From Bradyrhizobium sp. OK095 (GTDB lineage: Bacteria > Pseudomonadota > Alphaproteobacteria > Rhizobiales > Xanthobacteraceae): DNA of 64,000 bases. The stretch is from assembly GCF_900109945.1 (NCBI RefSeq), contig NZ_FOBX01000002.1:124001-188000 (forward strand), written 5' to 3'. The position numbers and the translations under genes are program-made. Position 1 is the stretch's first letter; every line of letters starts with the position of its first letter. Positions 1 to 7,651 of the stretch are shown here, piece by piece. The notes under the pieces were generated by a model that saw nothing but the letters and a program-made list of their open reading frames with translations, did no database searches and was not told the origin of the DNA.

Positions 1-635
1 ACGACGCGCGCCGAGGCGGCGGCGGGATTAATCAGCACCGCACCGATGGCATGGGCAAACTCGCCGGTCTTGCGGCAGCTCTTGGCATAGCCCCAATGTG
101 CCGATGCTGCGCGGGCCGGGACGTGGATAGCCTCGACGATCTCGCCCGGGTGTAACGCCGATTCCAGCGCACCGAGAACAAATGCATCTACGGCTAGCGT
201 GCGCGCGCCGGCAAGGCTGCGCAGCGTCACGCGCGCGCCCAAGGCCGCCAGTGCCGAAATCCAGTCCGCGGCGGGATCGGCGTGGCTGAGCGATCCGCCG
301 ATGGTGCCGCGGTTGCGCACCGCGCGATAGGCGATGTTGGCCGCAACGCCGCGCATGGCGCCGCGGGTTACGTCGGCGGTGCGCCCGTCCTCGATATCGG
401 CATGGGTGACCAGAGCCCCGAGCACCAGCTCGTTGCCGACGACCTCCGCCCGCTTGAGCTCGGCAAGGCCCGAGATGTCGACGATCAGCTCCGGCTGAAC
501 CAGCCGCAGATTGAGCATCGGGCCGAGCGACTGCCCACCGGCGATGATCTTTGCCGACGCGCTGTTTGCCGCGAGCATCGACAGCGCCGCGTCGAGATCG
601 CGCGGACGCTCGTAGCTAAAGGGCGCCGGCTTCAT
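1..635 (-). CDS. FAD-binding subunit of a xanthine dehydrogenase/CO dehydrogenase-type hydroxylase (CoxM-like), 3' end cut by window
   Basis: This is the medium, FAD-binding subunit of a molybdenum hydroxylase, which passes electrons from the Mo/Fe-S subunits to an acceptor. The N-terminus is present (MKPAPFSYERP) and is followed by the two hallmark FAD motifs of the family, AGGQSLGPMLNLRL near residue 32 and GTIGGSLSHADPAAD near residue 110. The C-terminal part lies beyond base 1. Its ATG at 635 overlaps the TGA of the upstream molybdopterin subunit (ATGA), so the two are translationally coupled. A small [2Fe-2S] subunit is expected next, outside the window. The substrate cannot be read from this subunit. 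Confidence 0.9.
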   Translation of the reverse strand, partial: MKPAPFSYERPRDLDAALSMLAANSASAKIIAGGQSLGPMLNLRLVQPELIVDISGLAELKRAEVVGNELVLGALVTHADIEDGRTADVTRGAMRGVAANIAYRAVRNRGTIGGSLSHADPAADWISALAALGARVTLRSLAGARTLAVDAFVLGALESALHPGEIVEAIHVPARAASAHWGYAKSCRKTGEFAHAIGAVLINPAAASARV

Positions 636-3007
636 GCCGCGCTCCTATCCGCTGCACGCGCAGCCAGCACGGCCGCGACGACACGGTGCGGCGTGATCGG
701 CGACTGCATCAGCTCGACACCGAGCGGGCGCAGCGCGTCGTTGACGGCGTTGGCGATCGCGGCCGGCGGCGCGATCGCACCGCCCTCGCCGATGCCCTTC
801 ACGCCGAACTGCGTATAGGGCGACGGCGTCTCCATGTGATCGAGGCGCGCGGCCGGAACCTCGGTCGGGCCCGGCAGCAGATAATCGGCAAGCGTCGTCG
901 CCAGCGGCTGGCCGGAGGCATCGAACGGCATTTCCTCGTAGAGCGCGGTGCCGATGCCTTGCGCGAGACCGCCATAGATCTGGCCGTCGACCACAAGCGG
1001 ATTGACCAGGACGCCACCGTCCTCGACGATCACATAGTCAAGAATTTCCACCTCGCCGAGATCAGGATCGACCGCGACAAGGGCCGCATGCGCAGCGTAG
1101 CTGAAGGTGCCGCTGTCGCGCACGGGCTTGTAGCCTTGCGTCACCTCGAGCCCGCCGGGATCGACGTCCGCCGGCAGGTCTTGCGGGCGCCGATACCAGG
1201 TGTGGGCGATCGCCTTCAGGCTGACGCTGCCGTTGACGCCGCGCACCTCGCCATTCTGCAACACCACCGCGGCCGGATCGTGCTGCAACAGCTTCGCGCC
1301 GATGCGCCTGGCACGTTCGCCGAGCTCGCGGCAGGCGGTGGCCACCGCGCCGCCCGCCATCACCATCGAGCGCGAGCCCCAGGTGCCGGTCGAATAGGGC
1401 GTCATCGCGGTGTCGCCGAGGATGATGCGGATTTTTGCGACGTCGATGCCGAGCATCTCGTGCGCGACCTGGGCGAGCGTGGTCTCCAGGCCCTGCCCGT
1501 GCGAATGCACGCCGACGCGCAATTCGAGGCCGCCATCCGGCGTCAGCCGTGCGGACGCCTGCTCATGCCCCGGCACCATCGGAATGCCCCAGCCGGCATA
1601 AACCGAGGTGCCGTGCGCGGCCTGCTCGCAATAGATAGAGATTCCGACGCCGATGCGGCGGCCGTCGGCCTCGCCCTCGCGTTGCCTGGCGCGAATGGAA
1701 TCGATGTCGATCGCGGCCAGCGCGCGGCGCATTGCTTCCGGATAATCGCCGCTGTCAAAATGCTTCCTGGTGATGTTGTCGAACGGCATCTGCTCCGGCA
1801 GCACCAGATTGCGCAACCTGACTTCACCGGGCTCAAGGCCGGCTTCGGCCGCCACGAGATCGAGCATCAGCTCCAACGCGAAGCAGACGCCGGTGCGCGC
1901 CACGCCGCGATACGGCAGGATCGGGCATTTGTTGGTGGCGACCGAGAAGGTGCGGCAGCGATAGGCCGGCATCTTGTAGGGGCCGGGCAGGATGCTCGCG
2001 ACCTGGGCGGCTTCGAGGCAGGCCGAGAACGGATAGGACGAGTAGGCGCCGGAATCCACCGTCGCCTCGCAATCGATGCCGCGCAGCGTGCCGTCGCTGT
2101 CAGCATAGAGCGTGATCTTGTAATGATGCTCGCGGCAATTGGAGCTGGCGACGAGGTGCTCGCGGCGATCCTCGATCCAGCGCACGGGATGACCGCGCTG
2201 CATGGTCAGCCAGGACAGGCAGACCTCTTCGGGCAGCAAAATCCCCTTGTGGCCGAACCCGCCGCCGACATCGGGCGAGATGACGCGGATCTGGCCCTCC
2301 TCCATATCAAGGCATTCGGCAAGGCCGCTGCGCGTGATGTGCGGCATCTGCGCCGCGGAATGCAGCGTCAGCTGGTCGAGCCGCCGGTCGAAGGTCGCGA
2401 CCACGCCGCGCCCCTCCAGCGGCGACATGCATTGCCGCGCGGTCGAGATCTCGCGCGTCACCTTGATCGGCGCGTCGAGTGCTGCGGAGATATCGACCTC
2501 GTAATTGGTCTCCAGGAAAACGTTGTCGCCCCAATGCTCATGCACCAGCGCCGAGCCGGGCTCGCGCGCCTTCAGCATGTCGGTGATCGCAGGCAGCTCC
2601 TCCAGATCGAGCGTCACGGAGGCCGCGATGTCCTCGGCCTCGGCGCGCGTCGGCGCGAGGCACATCGCGACGAGCTCGCCGACCTGGCGGACCTTGCCGG
2701 TGGCCAGCACCGGCTGCTCGGAAATCTTGAAGCCCGGCAATCCCGACACTGCGCGGATCGGCTTGATGCCGACGAGGTCTGCTGCCGTGAAGACGCTGCC
2801 GCGATGGCGTTCGGGCACGTGGATTCCACGGATCCGCGCATGCGCCAGCGGGCTGCGCACGAAGGCGACGTCGTGAAGGCCGGCGAGCCTGATGTCGGCG
2901 ACGTACTGGCCGCGGCCCCGCATCAGGCGGTCGTCCTCCTTGCGCGGCAGCCGTGCGCCCACGCCCTGCCCGGATTTGCCCGAAGGAAACTCCCGCTCGT
3001 TGCGCAA
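632..3007 (-). CDS. Molybdopterin-binding large subunit of a xanthine dehydrogenase-family hydroxylase
   Basis: Large catalytic subunit of about 790 residues, normal for the CoxL/XdhB-like family. It has the GxGARLPRKEDDRL start, the cofactor-binding GGGFGHKG near residue 250, PYRGVARTG near 370, and a C-terminal GEGG whose Glu is the expected catalytic base. The AYxCSFR loop of true form-I CO dehydrogenase is absent, so it is not a CO dehydrogenase; an N-heterocycle or aldehyde hydroxylase is more likely. I chose a TTG start at 3007 because a perfect AAGGAGG lies 8 nt upstream of it; a GTG at 3025 is the alternative. It follows the amidohydrolase gene by a short gap and overlaps the FAD subunit by 4 bp. 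Confidence 0.9.
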   Translation of the reverse strand: MRNEREFPSGKSGQGVGARLPRKEDDRLMRGRGQYVADIRLAGLHDVAFVRSPLAHARIRGIHVPERHRGSVFTAADLVGIKPIRAVSGLPGFKISEQPVLATGKVRQVGELVAMCLAPTRAEAEDIAASVTLDLEELPAITDMLKAREPGSALVHEHWGDNVFLETNYEVDISAALDAPIKVTREISTARQCMSPLEGRGVVATFDRRLDQLTLHSAAQMPHITRSGLAECLDMEEGQIRVISPDVGGGFGHKGILLPEEVCLSWLTMQRGHPVRWIEDRREHLVASSNCREHHYKITLYADSDGTLRGIDCEATVDSGAYSSYPFSACLEAAQVASILPGPYKMPAYRCRTFSVATNKCPILPYRGVARTGVCFALELMLDLVAAEAGLEPGEVRLRNLVLPEQMPFDNITRKHFDSGDYPEAMRRALAAIDIDSIRARQREGEADGRRIGVGISIYCEQAAHGTSVYAGWGIPMVPGHEQASARLTPDGGLELRVGVHSHGQGLETTLAQVAHEMLGIDVAKIRIILGDTAMTPYSTGTWGSRSMVMAGGAVATACRELGERARRIGAKLLQHDPAAVVLQNGEVRGVNGSVSLKAIAHTWYRRPQDLPADVDPGGLEVTQGYKPVRDSGTFSYAAHAALVAVDPDLGEVEILDYVIVEDGGVLVNPLVVDGQIYGGLAQGIGTALYEEMPFDASGQPLATTLADYLLPGPTEVPAARLDHMETPSPYTQFGVKGIGEGGAIAPPAAIANAVNDALRPLGVELMQSPITPHRVVAAVLAARAADRSAA

Positions 3008-3034
3008 ATCCGCGCCCTCCTTCACCGCCCGGCC

Positions 3035-4312
3035 TTACGCCGCGACGGCTTGCGGCAGGATCGGCGCGACCGCGTCGAAGCGCGTGCCGGCGCGCAGGCA
3101 GAACGCCGGCTGAAGCAGGCGCTCGGCGATCACCTCGTTCTTCTCGTTGTCCTTCAGGACGAAACGGCCGTTCTTCTCGGAGAGCACCGAGACGTCGGCG
3201 TCCATGCCGACCTTGAGCGCGCCGATCTCCCCGCTGCGGCCGAGCATCTTTGCTGGATTGGAGGTGACCATCGGCACCACCTGCTCCAGCGACAGGCCGA
3301 GCGCCATCATCGAGCTCATCGCCTGCACCAGGCTGAACTTGGCCTGGCCCGCGAACGGATGGTTCTCCTCGTCCTCGTGCTGGTCGGGCGTGCCGGCGGG
3401 TGCGGGCACATGGGTGTTGTAGCCGTGAATGTCGGCACCCAGCGTATTCGGCATGATGCCGGCGGCGATCGCCTTCTTGGCGAGCCGGTAGGAGAAGTGG
3501 CTGCCGTGACCGACATCGACCTTGAGGCCGCGGTCGAGCGCCGCCTGGATCACCGGATGCACCTCGCCCTCGCGGTTGACGAAGCCGCCAGGATGGCGCG
3601 TGAACGGGTGGGCGAGCACGTCGCCTTCGCGCAGCAGCGGGATCACGCGCGTGAGGATGGTGTCGGCATCCTCACCGTTGGCGCCGCTCTCGGGCAGGCC
3701 CCAGAGCTGGCCGAAATGCACATAGACCGGCAGATCGGCGCGCTTGCCGATCTCCGCCGCCATCTCGATGACGCGAATGCCCCAGCGCGCGAAGCCGCCA
3801 ATCTCGGCATGCGCCTTGATGCCGCGCACGATGTCGAGATTGGCCGTCGCCGCCTTGACGGTCGCATCGATATCGACGCCGTCGGGGCTGTAGAGCTGCG
3901 GATAGAAGTGCCCCTCGAGTCCGCCAACGAGATAGGCCGACAGGAAGGCGTAGACGCGCGACGCCGAGGCTTCCGCGATGAAATGGCGAAAGCCTGGCAG
4001 CGTCATGCAGGACGGGCCGCCCTGGTCGACCAGCGTCGTCACGCCCGACTGCACGCCGACCATGTCGGGGTTCATGCCAAAGCGTCCCGAGACATATTGA
4101 TAGACATGCGCGTGGGTGTCGATCAGGCCGGGCAGCACCAGCTTGCCGCCGACATCGACGACCTCCTTCGCACTGGTCGGCAGGATGTCAGGCGCGACCG
4201 CCGCAATCTTGCCGCCGCGAATGGCGACGTCCCTGATGCCGTCCACGCCCGAGGCCGGGCAGATCACGCGACCACCTCGCAGCAGAAGGTCGAAGCTGGC
4301 TGTGACGGACAT
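3035..4312 (-). CDS. Amidohydrolase/deacetylase-family metallohydrolase
   Basis: Cyclic-amide hydrolase of the amidohydrolase superfamily, 425 residues. Metal-site residues are visible in the usual order: HAH at 67-69, a candidate carbamylated Lys at 166 (GIKAHAEIGG), His199 (VYVHFGQ), His near 235 (DVLAHPF) and Asp294 (GADIHG). Relatives are annotated as dihydroorotase-like or D-aminoacylase/deacetylase-like enzymes; the substrate is unknown. It is the first gene of the leftward operon with the Mo-hydroxylase subunits, which suggests ring hydroxylation coupled to ring or amide hydrolysis. Its upstream region carries a sigma-54-type promoter and two copies of the palindrome also found in front of the NCS1 permease. 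Confidence 0.88.
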   Translation of the reverse strand: MSVTASFDLLLRGGRVICPASGVDGIRDVAIRGGKIAAVAPDILPTSAKEVVDVGGKLVLPGLIDTHAHVYQYVSGRFGMNPDMVGVQSGVTTLVDQGGPSCMTLPGFRHFIAEASASRVYAFLSAYLVGGLEGHFYPQLYSPDGVDIDATVKAATANLDIVRGIKAHAEIGGFARWGIRVIEMAAEIGKRADLPVYVHFGQLWGLPESGANGEDADTILTRVIPLLREGDVLAHPFTRHPGGFVNREGEVHPVIQAALDRGLKVDVGHGSHFSYRLAKKAIAAGIMPNTLGADIHGYNTHVPAPAGTPDQHEDEENHPFAGQAKFSLVQAMSSMMALGLSLEQVVPMVTSNPAKMLGRSGEIGALKVGMDADVSVLSEKNGRFVLKDNEKNEVIAERLLQPAFCLRAGTRFDAVAPILPQAVAA

Positions 4313-4360
4313 GACGGTCTCCTCTCCTCACACGGGCGATTGCTTCCCGCCCCGAGATTA

Positions 4361-4374
4361 CGAAGCATGCTTCG
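4361..4374. promoter_or_regulatory. Candidate MarR operator, copy 1 (perfect 14-bp palindrome)
   Basis: CGAAGCATGCTTCG is a perfect palindrome in the leader of the amidohydrolase gene. Its centre is 26 bp from copy 2, and the same core recurs before the NCS1 permease. Assignment to the adjacent MarR regulator is inference from position. Confidence 0.65.
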
Positions 4375-4383
4375 CATTTCGAT

Positions 4384-4403
4384 ATACGAAGTATGCTTCG
4401 TAT
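4384..4403. promoter_or_regulatory. Candidate MarR operator, copy 2
   Basis: ATACGAAGTATGCTTCGTAT has perfect 8-bp arms (ATACGAAG/CTTCGTAT) around a 4-nt centre. It touches the predicted start point of the leftward sigma-54 promoter and lies 1 bp upstream of the rightward TTGACA element, so a bound repressor could affect both directions. Confidence 0.7.
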
Positions 4404-4404
4404 T

Positions 4405-4432
4405 TTGACAAAAGCAAGCATCATGCCATGAT
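4405..4432 (+). promoter_or_regulatory. Candidate sigma-70 promoter of the MarR gene
   Basis: A consensus -35 TTGACA (4405-4410) is followed after 16 nt by CATGAT (4427-4432, 4 of 6 matches to the -10 box). It reads toward the MarR regulator and directly abuts operator copy 2, fitting autoregulation. Confidence 0.45.
4413..4428 (-). promoter_or_regulatory. Sigma-54 (-24/-12) promoter of the amidohydrolase/Mo-hydroxylase operon
   Basis: On the minus strand TGGCATGATGCTTGCT matches the sigma-54 consensus TGGCACG-N4-TTGCW with one mismatch and the required 10 nt between GG and GC. The predicted start point near 4402 lies within palindrome copy 2, giving a leader of about 90 nt to the ATG at 4312. 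Confidence 0.65.
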
Positions 4433-4483
4433 CAAGCGGTGGCGGCCGCGTTCGAATCGAGCTAAGCGCGGCAGGGTTTCGGG

Positions 4484-4993
4484 TTGGGAGAGCGTGCATT
4501 GCGGCAAGCACAGAAGCGTCGCGGCGGGGGCAAGCACCGCCCCTGGCCATTGTCGCAACGTCCCGGCTATCTGATCCGGCGGTTGCACCAGATTCACGTC
4601 GCACTGTTTCAGGACGCCTGCGGCGAGTTCGAGGTCACGCCGCTGCAATACAGCCTGCTCTCGGCGCTGGCGGTGCGCGAAACCGCCGATCAGACCAGTT
4701 TGGCAGCCGATATCGCTCTCGATCGGACCACGACGACCGGCGCATTGAAGCGGCTCGCCGCACGAAACCTGGTCGAGCGCGCCGTCAACAAGGACGATCG
4801 CCGCGCGCGCTTGTGCCGATTGACGCCGGCCGGCGCCGCCCTGCTGGTCAAGATCGAGGGCGCTGCGCGGCAGGCGCATCGTGCGACGCTCGGTGATCTC
4901 AGCGAAAAGGAACAGGCGCTCTTCATCGAAATGATGCAGCGCATCGTCGCCGGCAACCCCAGTCGCGACAGCTCCGCTGCCCTATTCGACTAG
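4484..4993 (+). CDS. MarR-family transcriptional regulator
   Basis: Winged-helix dimeric repressor of about 169 residues. The helix-turn-helix lies around residues 45-90 (TPLQYSLLSALAVRE, then TSLAADIALDRTTTTGALKRL) and the wing follows (LVERAVNKDDRRARLCRLTPAG). No ATG exists in frame; a TTG at 4484 with AGGG upstream is used here and a TTG at 4499 is equally possible. The gene is flanked by operator-like palindromes at 4361, 4384 and 5241, so it probably represses itself, the leftward hydroxylase/amidohydrolase operon and the rightward permease/amidase pair. Its ligand is likely a substrate or intermediate of that pathway. Confidence 0.9.
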   Translation: MGERALRQAQKRRGGGKHRPWPLSQRPGYLIRRLHQIHVALFQDACGEFEVTPLQYSLLSALAVRETADQTSLAADIALDRTTTTGALKRLAARNLVERAVNKDDRRARLCRLTPAGAALLVKIEGAARQAHRATLGDLSEKEQALFIEMMQRIVAGNPSRDSSAALFD

Positions 4994-5218
4994 AAGCTGC
5001 TGCTGCACTTTTGAGTTGGGCTGCTTAATTTATCATCGTGCCGCTGCCCGGCTGAGCGACGTCCTCCACCTCTTGCCGGCAAGGCCAACGGATGAGCGAT
5101 GCCTGAAACGTGCAGCGGCGCGACGTCGTAGCGCGCTTGAAATTTCAGGTGCAATCCGGCGCGGCGCACGTTGCGTCCGGCGTCGGCGCACGCCCTGCTC
5201 CGGCCGCCTCGCAACCGA
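4994..5218. other. Intergenic stretch without a convincing gene
   Basis: Between the MarR stop and the sigma-54 promoter of the permease I see no supported gene. The only distinct element is the 12-bp palindrome CTTGCCGGCAAG at 5072-5083. Short open frames here have an arginine-rich composition typical of GC-rich non-coding DNA. Confidence 0.5.
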
Positions 5219-5234
5219 TGGCACGATTTATGCT
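5219..5234 (+). promoter_or_regulatory. Sigma-54 (-24/-12) promoter of the NCS1 permease operon
   Basis: TGGCACGATTTATGCT matches TGGCACG-N4-TTGCW with a single mismatch, and GG (5220-5221) and GC (5232-5233) are separated by exactly 10 nt. The predicted start point near 5245 falls inside the palindrome at 5241-5260. Confidence 0.7.
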
Positions 5235-5240
5235 GCGATG

Positions 5241-5260
5241 ATGCGAAGCGTGCTTCGTAT
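5241..5260. promoter_or_regulatory. Candidate MarR operator, copy 3
   Basis: ATGCGAAGCGTGCTTCGTAT has arms matching copies 1 and 2 (7 of 8 positions symmetric). It lies between the -12 element and the ribosome-binding site of the NCS1 permease, 12 bp before its ATG. Confidence 0.7.
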
Positions 5261-5272
5261 TTGGGGGATGTC

Positions 5273-6691
5273 ATGACGGATTCCGAACTTCGCGCTGATA
5301 TTCACAGCATCGAACCAATTCCCGATGCGGACCGGGACTCGACCGGGCCGCAGCAGATGTGGATCTGGGCCGGCGCCAACATCGCACCGGTAAACTGGGC
5401 GCTCGGCGCGCTCGGCATTATTCTGAAGCTCGGCCTGATGGAAACGATCGCGGTCATCGTGCTCGGCAACATCGTCGGCTGCGCGATTTTCGCGACCTTC
5501 ACGGTGATGGGACACAAGACCGGCGTCAACCAGATGGTGTTGAGCCGCTCCGCCTTCGGCGTCCGCGGCGCCTACCTGCCCAGCATCCTGATGTTCGTGA
5601 TGACGCTGGGCTGGATCGGCGTCAACACCTACTTCCCGGTCAAGATCTCGATCGGCATCCTCGGCCAGTTCGGCGTGCCCGACACCTGGCTGGTGGAGAT
5701 CATCATCATCACGCTGGTGATGGCCGCGCAGGTCCTGATCGGCATCTACGGCTTCTACGCGATCCGCACCTTCGAGAAATACACGGTGCCGCCGACCATC
5801 GCCATCATGGCGCTGATGAGCGTGCTGGCCTGGACGCGTCCCGGCGTCGTCAACTGGAGCCTTGCGACGTCGCTGCCGCCGGGCGCGCATCTGGCGATGC
5901 TGACGCTGCTGATGACCGCGATCGGCGTCGGCTGGGGCATTTCCTGGGTGACCTGGGCGTCCGACTATTCGCGCTTCGTGCCGCGAAGCGTATCGTCGAA
6001 ATCCGTGTTCTGGTACAGCTATGTCGGCATGTTCGTGCCGACGGTGTGGCTCGGCATTCTCGGCGCGACCATTGCCTCGACGACGCTGGACACCGATCCC
6101 GCAAAAATGGTCAGCGCGGTGTTCGGCGGTCCGGTCAGCATCCTCGTTCTCCTGATGGTGCTGCACGGCCCGATTGCCACCAACATCCTCAACGTCTACT
6201 CGGCGACGCTGGCGGCGCTGAGCGCTGGGCTCAAGCTCTCGCGCTTCTGGCTCACCGTCATCGTCGGCGTCGCCGGTTATCTGGTCACGCTCTACTTCAT
6301 CTTCGCGCCGTCCTTCGCGAAGGCGTTCGACAATTGGATGATCAGCCTGCTGCTGTGGATGAGCCCGTGGGCCGGCGTGGTGCTGGCCGACTTCTTCATC
6401 AAGCGGAAGGGCAAGATCGAGGTCGCCGAGCTCTATCGCTCACCGGAGACCAGCGCCTATGGCGACATCAACTGGGCCGGCATGGTCGCGTTCTTTGCGG
6501 GCCTCGTCGCCGGATGGCTGGTCGAAGACGGTCTCGTCGGCGCGCTGCAAGGACCGGTCTCGATCAACCTGCTCGGCGGCGCCGATCTGAGCTGGCTGTT
6601 CGGCATCGGAGTGGCGGGCCTCGTCTATCTTGGGCTCGGCAAGTTCGCGACCTCGCCCTCCTCGATCGTTGCGGGCAGCGCAGGCAGGTAA
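5273..6691 (+). CDS. NCS1-family nucleobase/hydantoin-type permease
   Basis: Inner-membrane secondary transporter of 472 residues with about 12 hydrophobic segments. The family start is clear: QQMWIWAGANIAPVNWALGA, then a glycine-rich first helix and SRSAFGVRGAYLPS. NCS1 members import cytosine, purines, allantoin, hydantoins or related N-heterocycles; the exact substrate cannot be read. I chose the ATG at 5273 because a GGGGGA ribosome site precedes it and the upstream in-frame codons overlap the promoter and operator. It is followed after 9 bp by the amidase gene, so import and amide hydrolysis are co-expressed, apparently from a sigma-54 promoter under MarR control. Confidence 0.9.
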   Translation: MTDSELRADIHSIEPIPDADRDSTGPQQMWIWAGANIAPVNWALGALGIILKLGLMETIAVIVLGNIVGCAIFATFTVMGHKTGVNQMVLSRSAFGVRGAYLPSILMFVMTLGWIGVNTYFPVKISIGILGQFGVPDTWLVEIIIITLVMAAQVLIGIYGFYAIRTFEKYTVPPTIAIMALMSVLAWTRPGVVNWSLATSLPPGAHLAMLTLLMTAIGVGWGISWVTWASDYSRFVPRSVSSKSVFWYSYVGMFVPTVWLGILGATIASTTLDTDPAKMVSAVFGGPVSILVLLMVLHGPIATNILNVYSATLAALSAGLKLSRFWLTVIVGVAGYLVTLYFIFAPSFAKAFDNWMISLLLWMSPWAGVVLADFFIKRKGKIEVAELYRSPETSAYGDINWAGMVAFFAGLVAGWLVEDGLVGALQGPVSINLLGGADLSWLFGIGVAGLVYLGLGKFATSPSSIVAGSAGR

Positions 6692-6700
6692 CGACAGATC

Positions 6701-7651
6701 ATGGACTTCGTTCTGCAATCCACGCCCGGAAATGTCCAATGGGGACTCTGGGATGGACGATCGAAACCGGTGCTCCGGATCGCATCCGGAGACCGGGTGA
6801 CCATCGAGACGCTGTCGGGCGAACCGGACGATCTGCCCGATCCGTCGCTCGGCTATGACATCGTTCCCGGACACGCGGAGGTGCTGGCAAGCACTTTTCG
6901 CGGTCCGGGACCGCATCTCCTCACCGGTCCCGTCTACATCGAGGGCAGTGAGCCCGGTGACGTCCTTGAAGTGCGCGTCCTCAACATCGCGCTGCGCTGT
7001 AATTGGGGCTGGAATATCCAGGTCCCGACCCTCGGTACCCTGCCGGAGGATTTCCCGGAATTCCGCCGCATCCACATTCCGCTGGACCGAGCGCGCAATG
7101 TCGCGCGGCTGCCGTGGGGACAGGAGCTGCCGCTCTCCCCCTTCTTCGGCAATTTCGGCGTCGCGCCGCCGCCGTCCTGGGGCCGACTGTCCTCGAAGGA
7201 GCCGCGGGCGTTCGGCGGCAACATGGACAACAAGGAGCTCGGTGCCGGCAGCACGCTGTATTTTCCGGTGTTCGTGCCGGGCGCGCTGTTCTCGGCCGGC
7301 GACGGCCACGCGCTCCAGGGCGATGGCGAAGTCTGCCTGACCGCGATCGAGGCCGCGCTCACCGGCACCTTCGAATTCCACGTCCGCCGCGATCTCCACC
7401 TCACCTCGCCGCGTGCGGAGACGGCGTCGGACTGGATCACCATGGGATTCGACGAGGATCTCGACGACGCCGCCAAGGCCGCGCTGCGCGACATGATCGC
7501 GCTGATCCGGGAGAAAAGCGGCCTCAGCGCGCAGGATGCCTATACGCTCTGCTCGATCGCCGCCGACCTCAGGGTCACGCAGCTGGTCGACGGCAACAAG
7601 GGCATTCACTGCGTGCTGGCGAAATCCCGCATGCCCATGAAGCAGATCTAG
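6701..7651 (+). CDS. Acetamidase/formamidase-family amidohydrolase
   Basis: FmdA/AmdA-type enzyme of 316 residues that hydrolyses a short amide to acid plus ammonia. Family features seen are the N-terminal beta-rich part ending GYDIVPGHAEV, the GPVYIEGSEPGDVLEV segment near residue 80, GGNMDNKELGAGSTLYFPVFVPGALFSAGDGHALQGDGE near 170-210, and the conserved SIAADLRVTQLVDGNKGIHCVL end. It follows the NCS1 permease by 9 bp. A nitrogen-release step for the imported heterocycle's breakdown product is the simplest reading. Its stop codon overlaps that of the convergent RraA-like gene by 4 bp. Confidence 0.9.
   Translation: MDFVLQSTPGNVQWGLWDGRSKPVLRIASGDRVTIETLSGEPDDLPDPSLGYDIVPGHAEVLASTFRGPGPHLLTGPVYIEGSEPGDVLEVRVLNIALRCNWGWNIQVPTLGTLPEDFPEFRRIHIPLDRARNVARLPWGQELPLSPFFGNFGVAPPPSWGRLSSKEPRAFGGNMDNKELGAGSTLYFPVFVPGALFSAGDGHALQGDGEVCLTAIEAALTGTFEFHVRRDLHLTSPRAETASDWITMGFDEDLDDAAKAALRDMIALIREKSGLSAQDAYTLCSIAADLRVTQLVDGNKGIHCVLAKSRMPMKQI

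Noticed and set aside
632-3007. Carbon-monoxide dehydrogenase large subunit
   Set aside because: The AYxCSFR active-site loop of form-I CO dehydrogenase is absent; the motif region reads PYRGVARTG, so only the wider hydroxylase family is supported.
686-4408. A 1240-codon open frame on the plus strand opposite the Mo-hydroxylase and amidohydrolase genes
   Set aside because: It is an antisense shadow of high-GC coding DNA: Arg/His/Asp-rich, no family motifs, and it covers three well-supported genes on the other strand. Similar long frames at 5359-6858, 16007-17131, 23039-25066 and 60064-62028 were rejected for the same reason.
5016-5276. An 86-codon plus-strand frame in the gap before the NCS1 permease
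   Set aside because: Arg-rich, no ribosome site or recognisable motif, and it runs through the promoter and operator of the permease.
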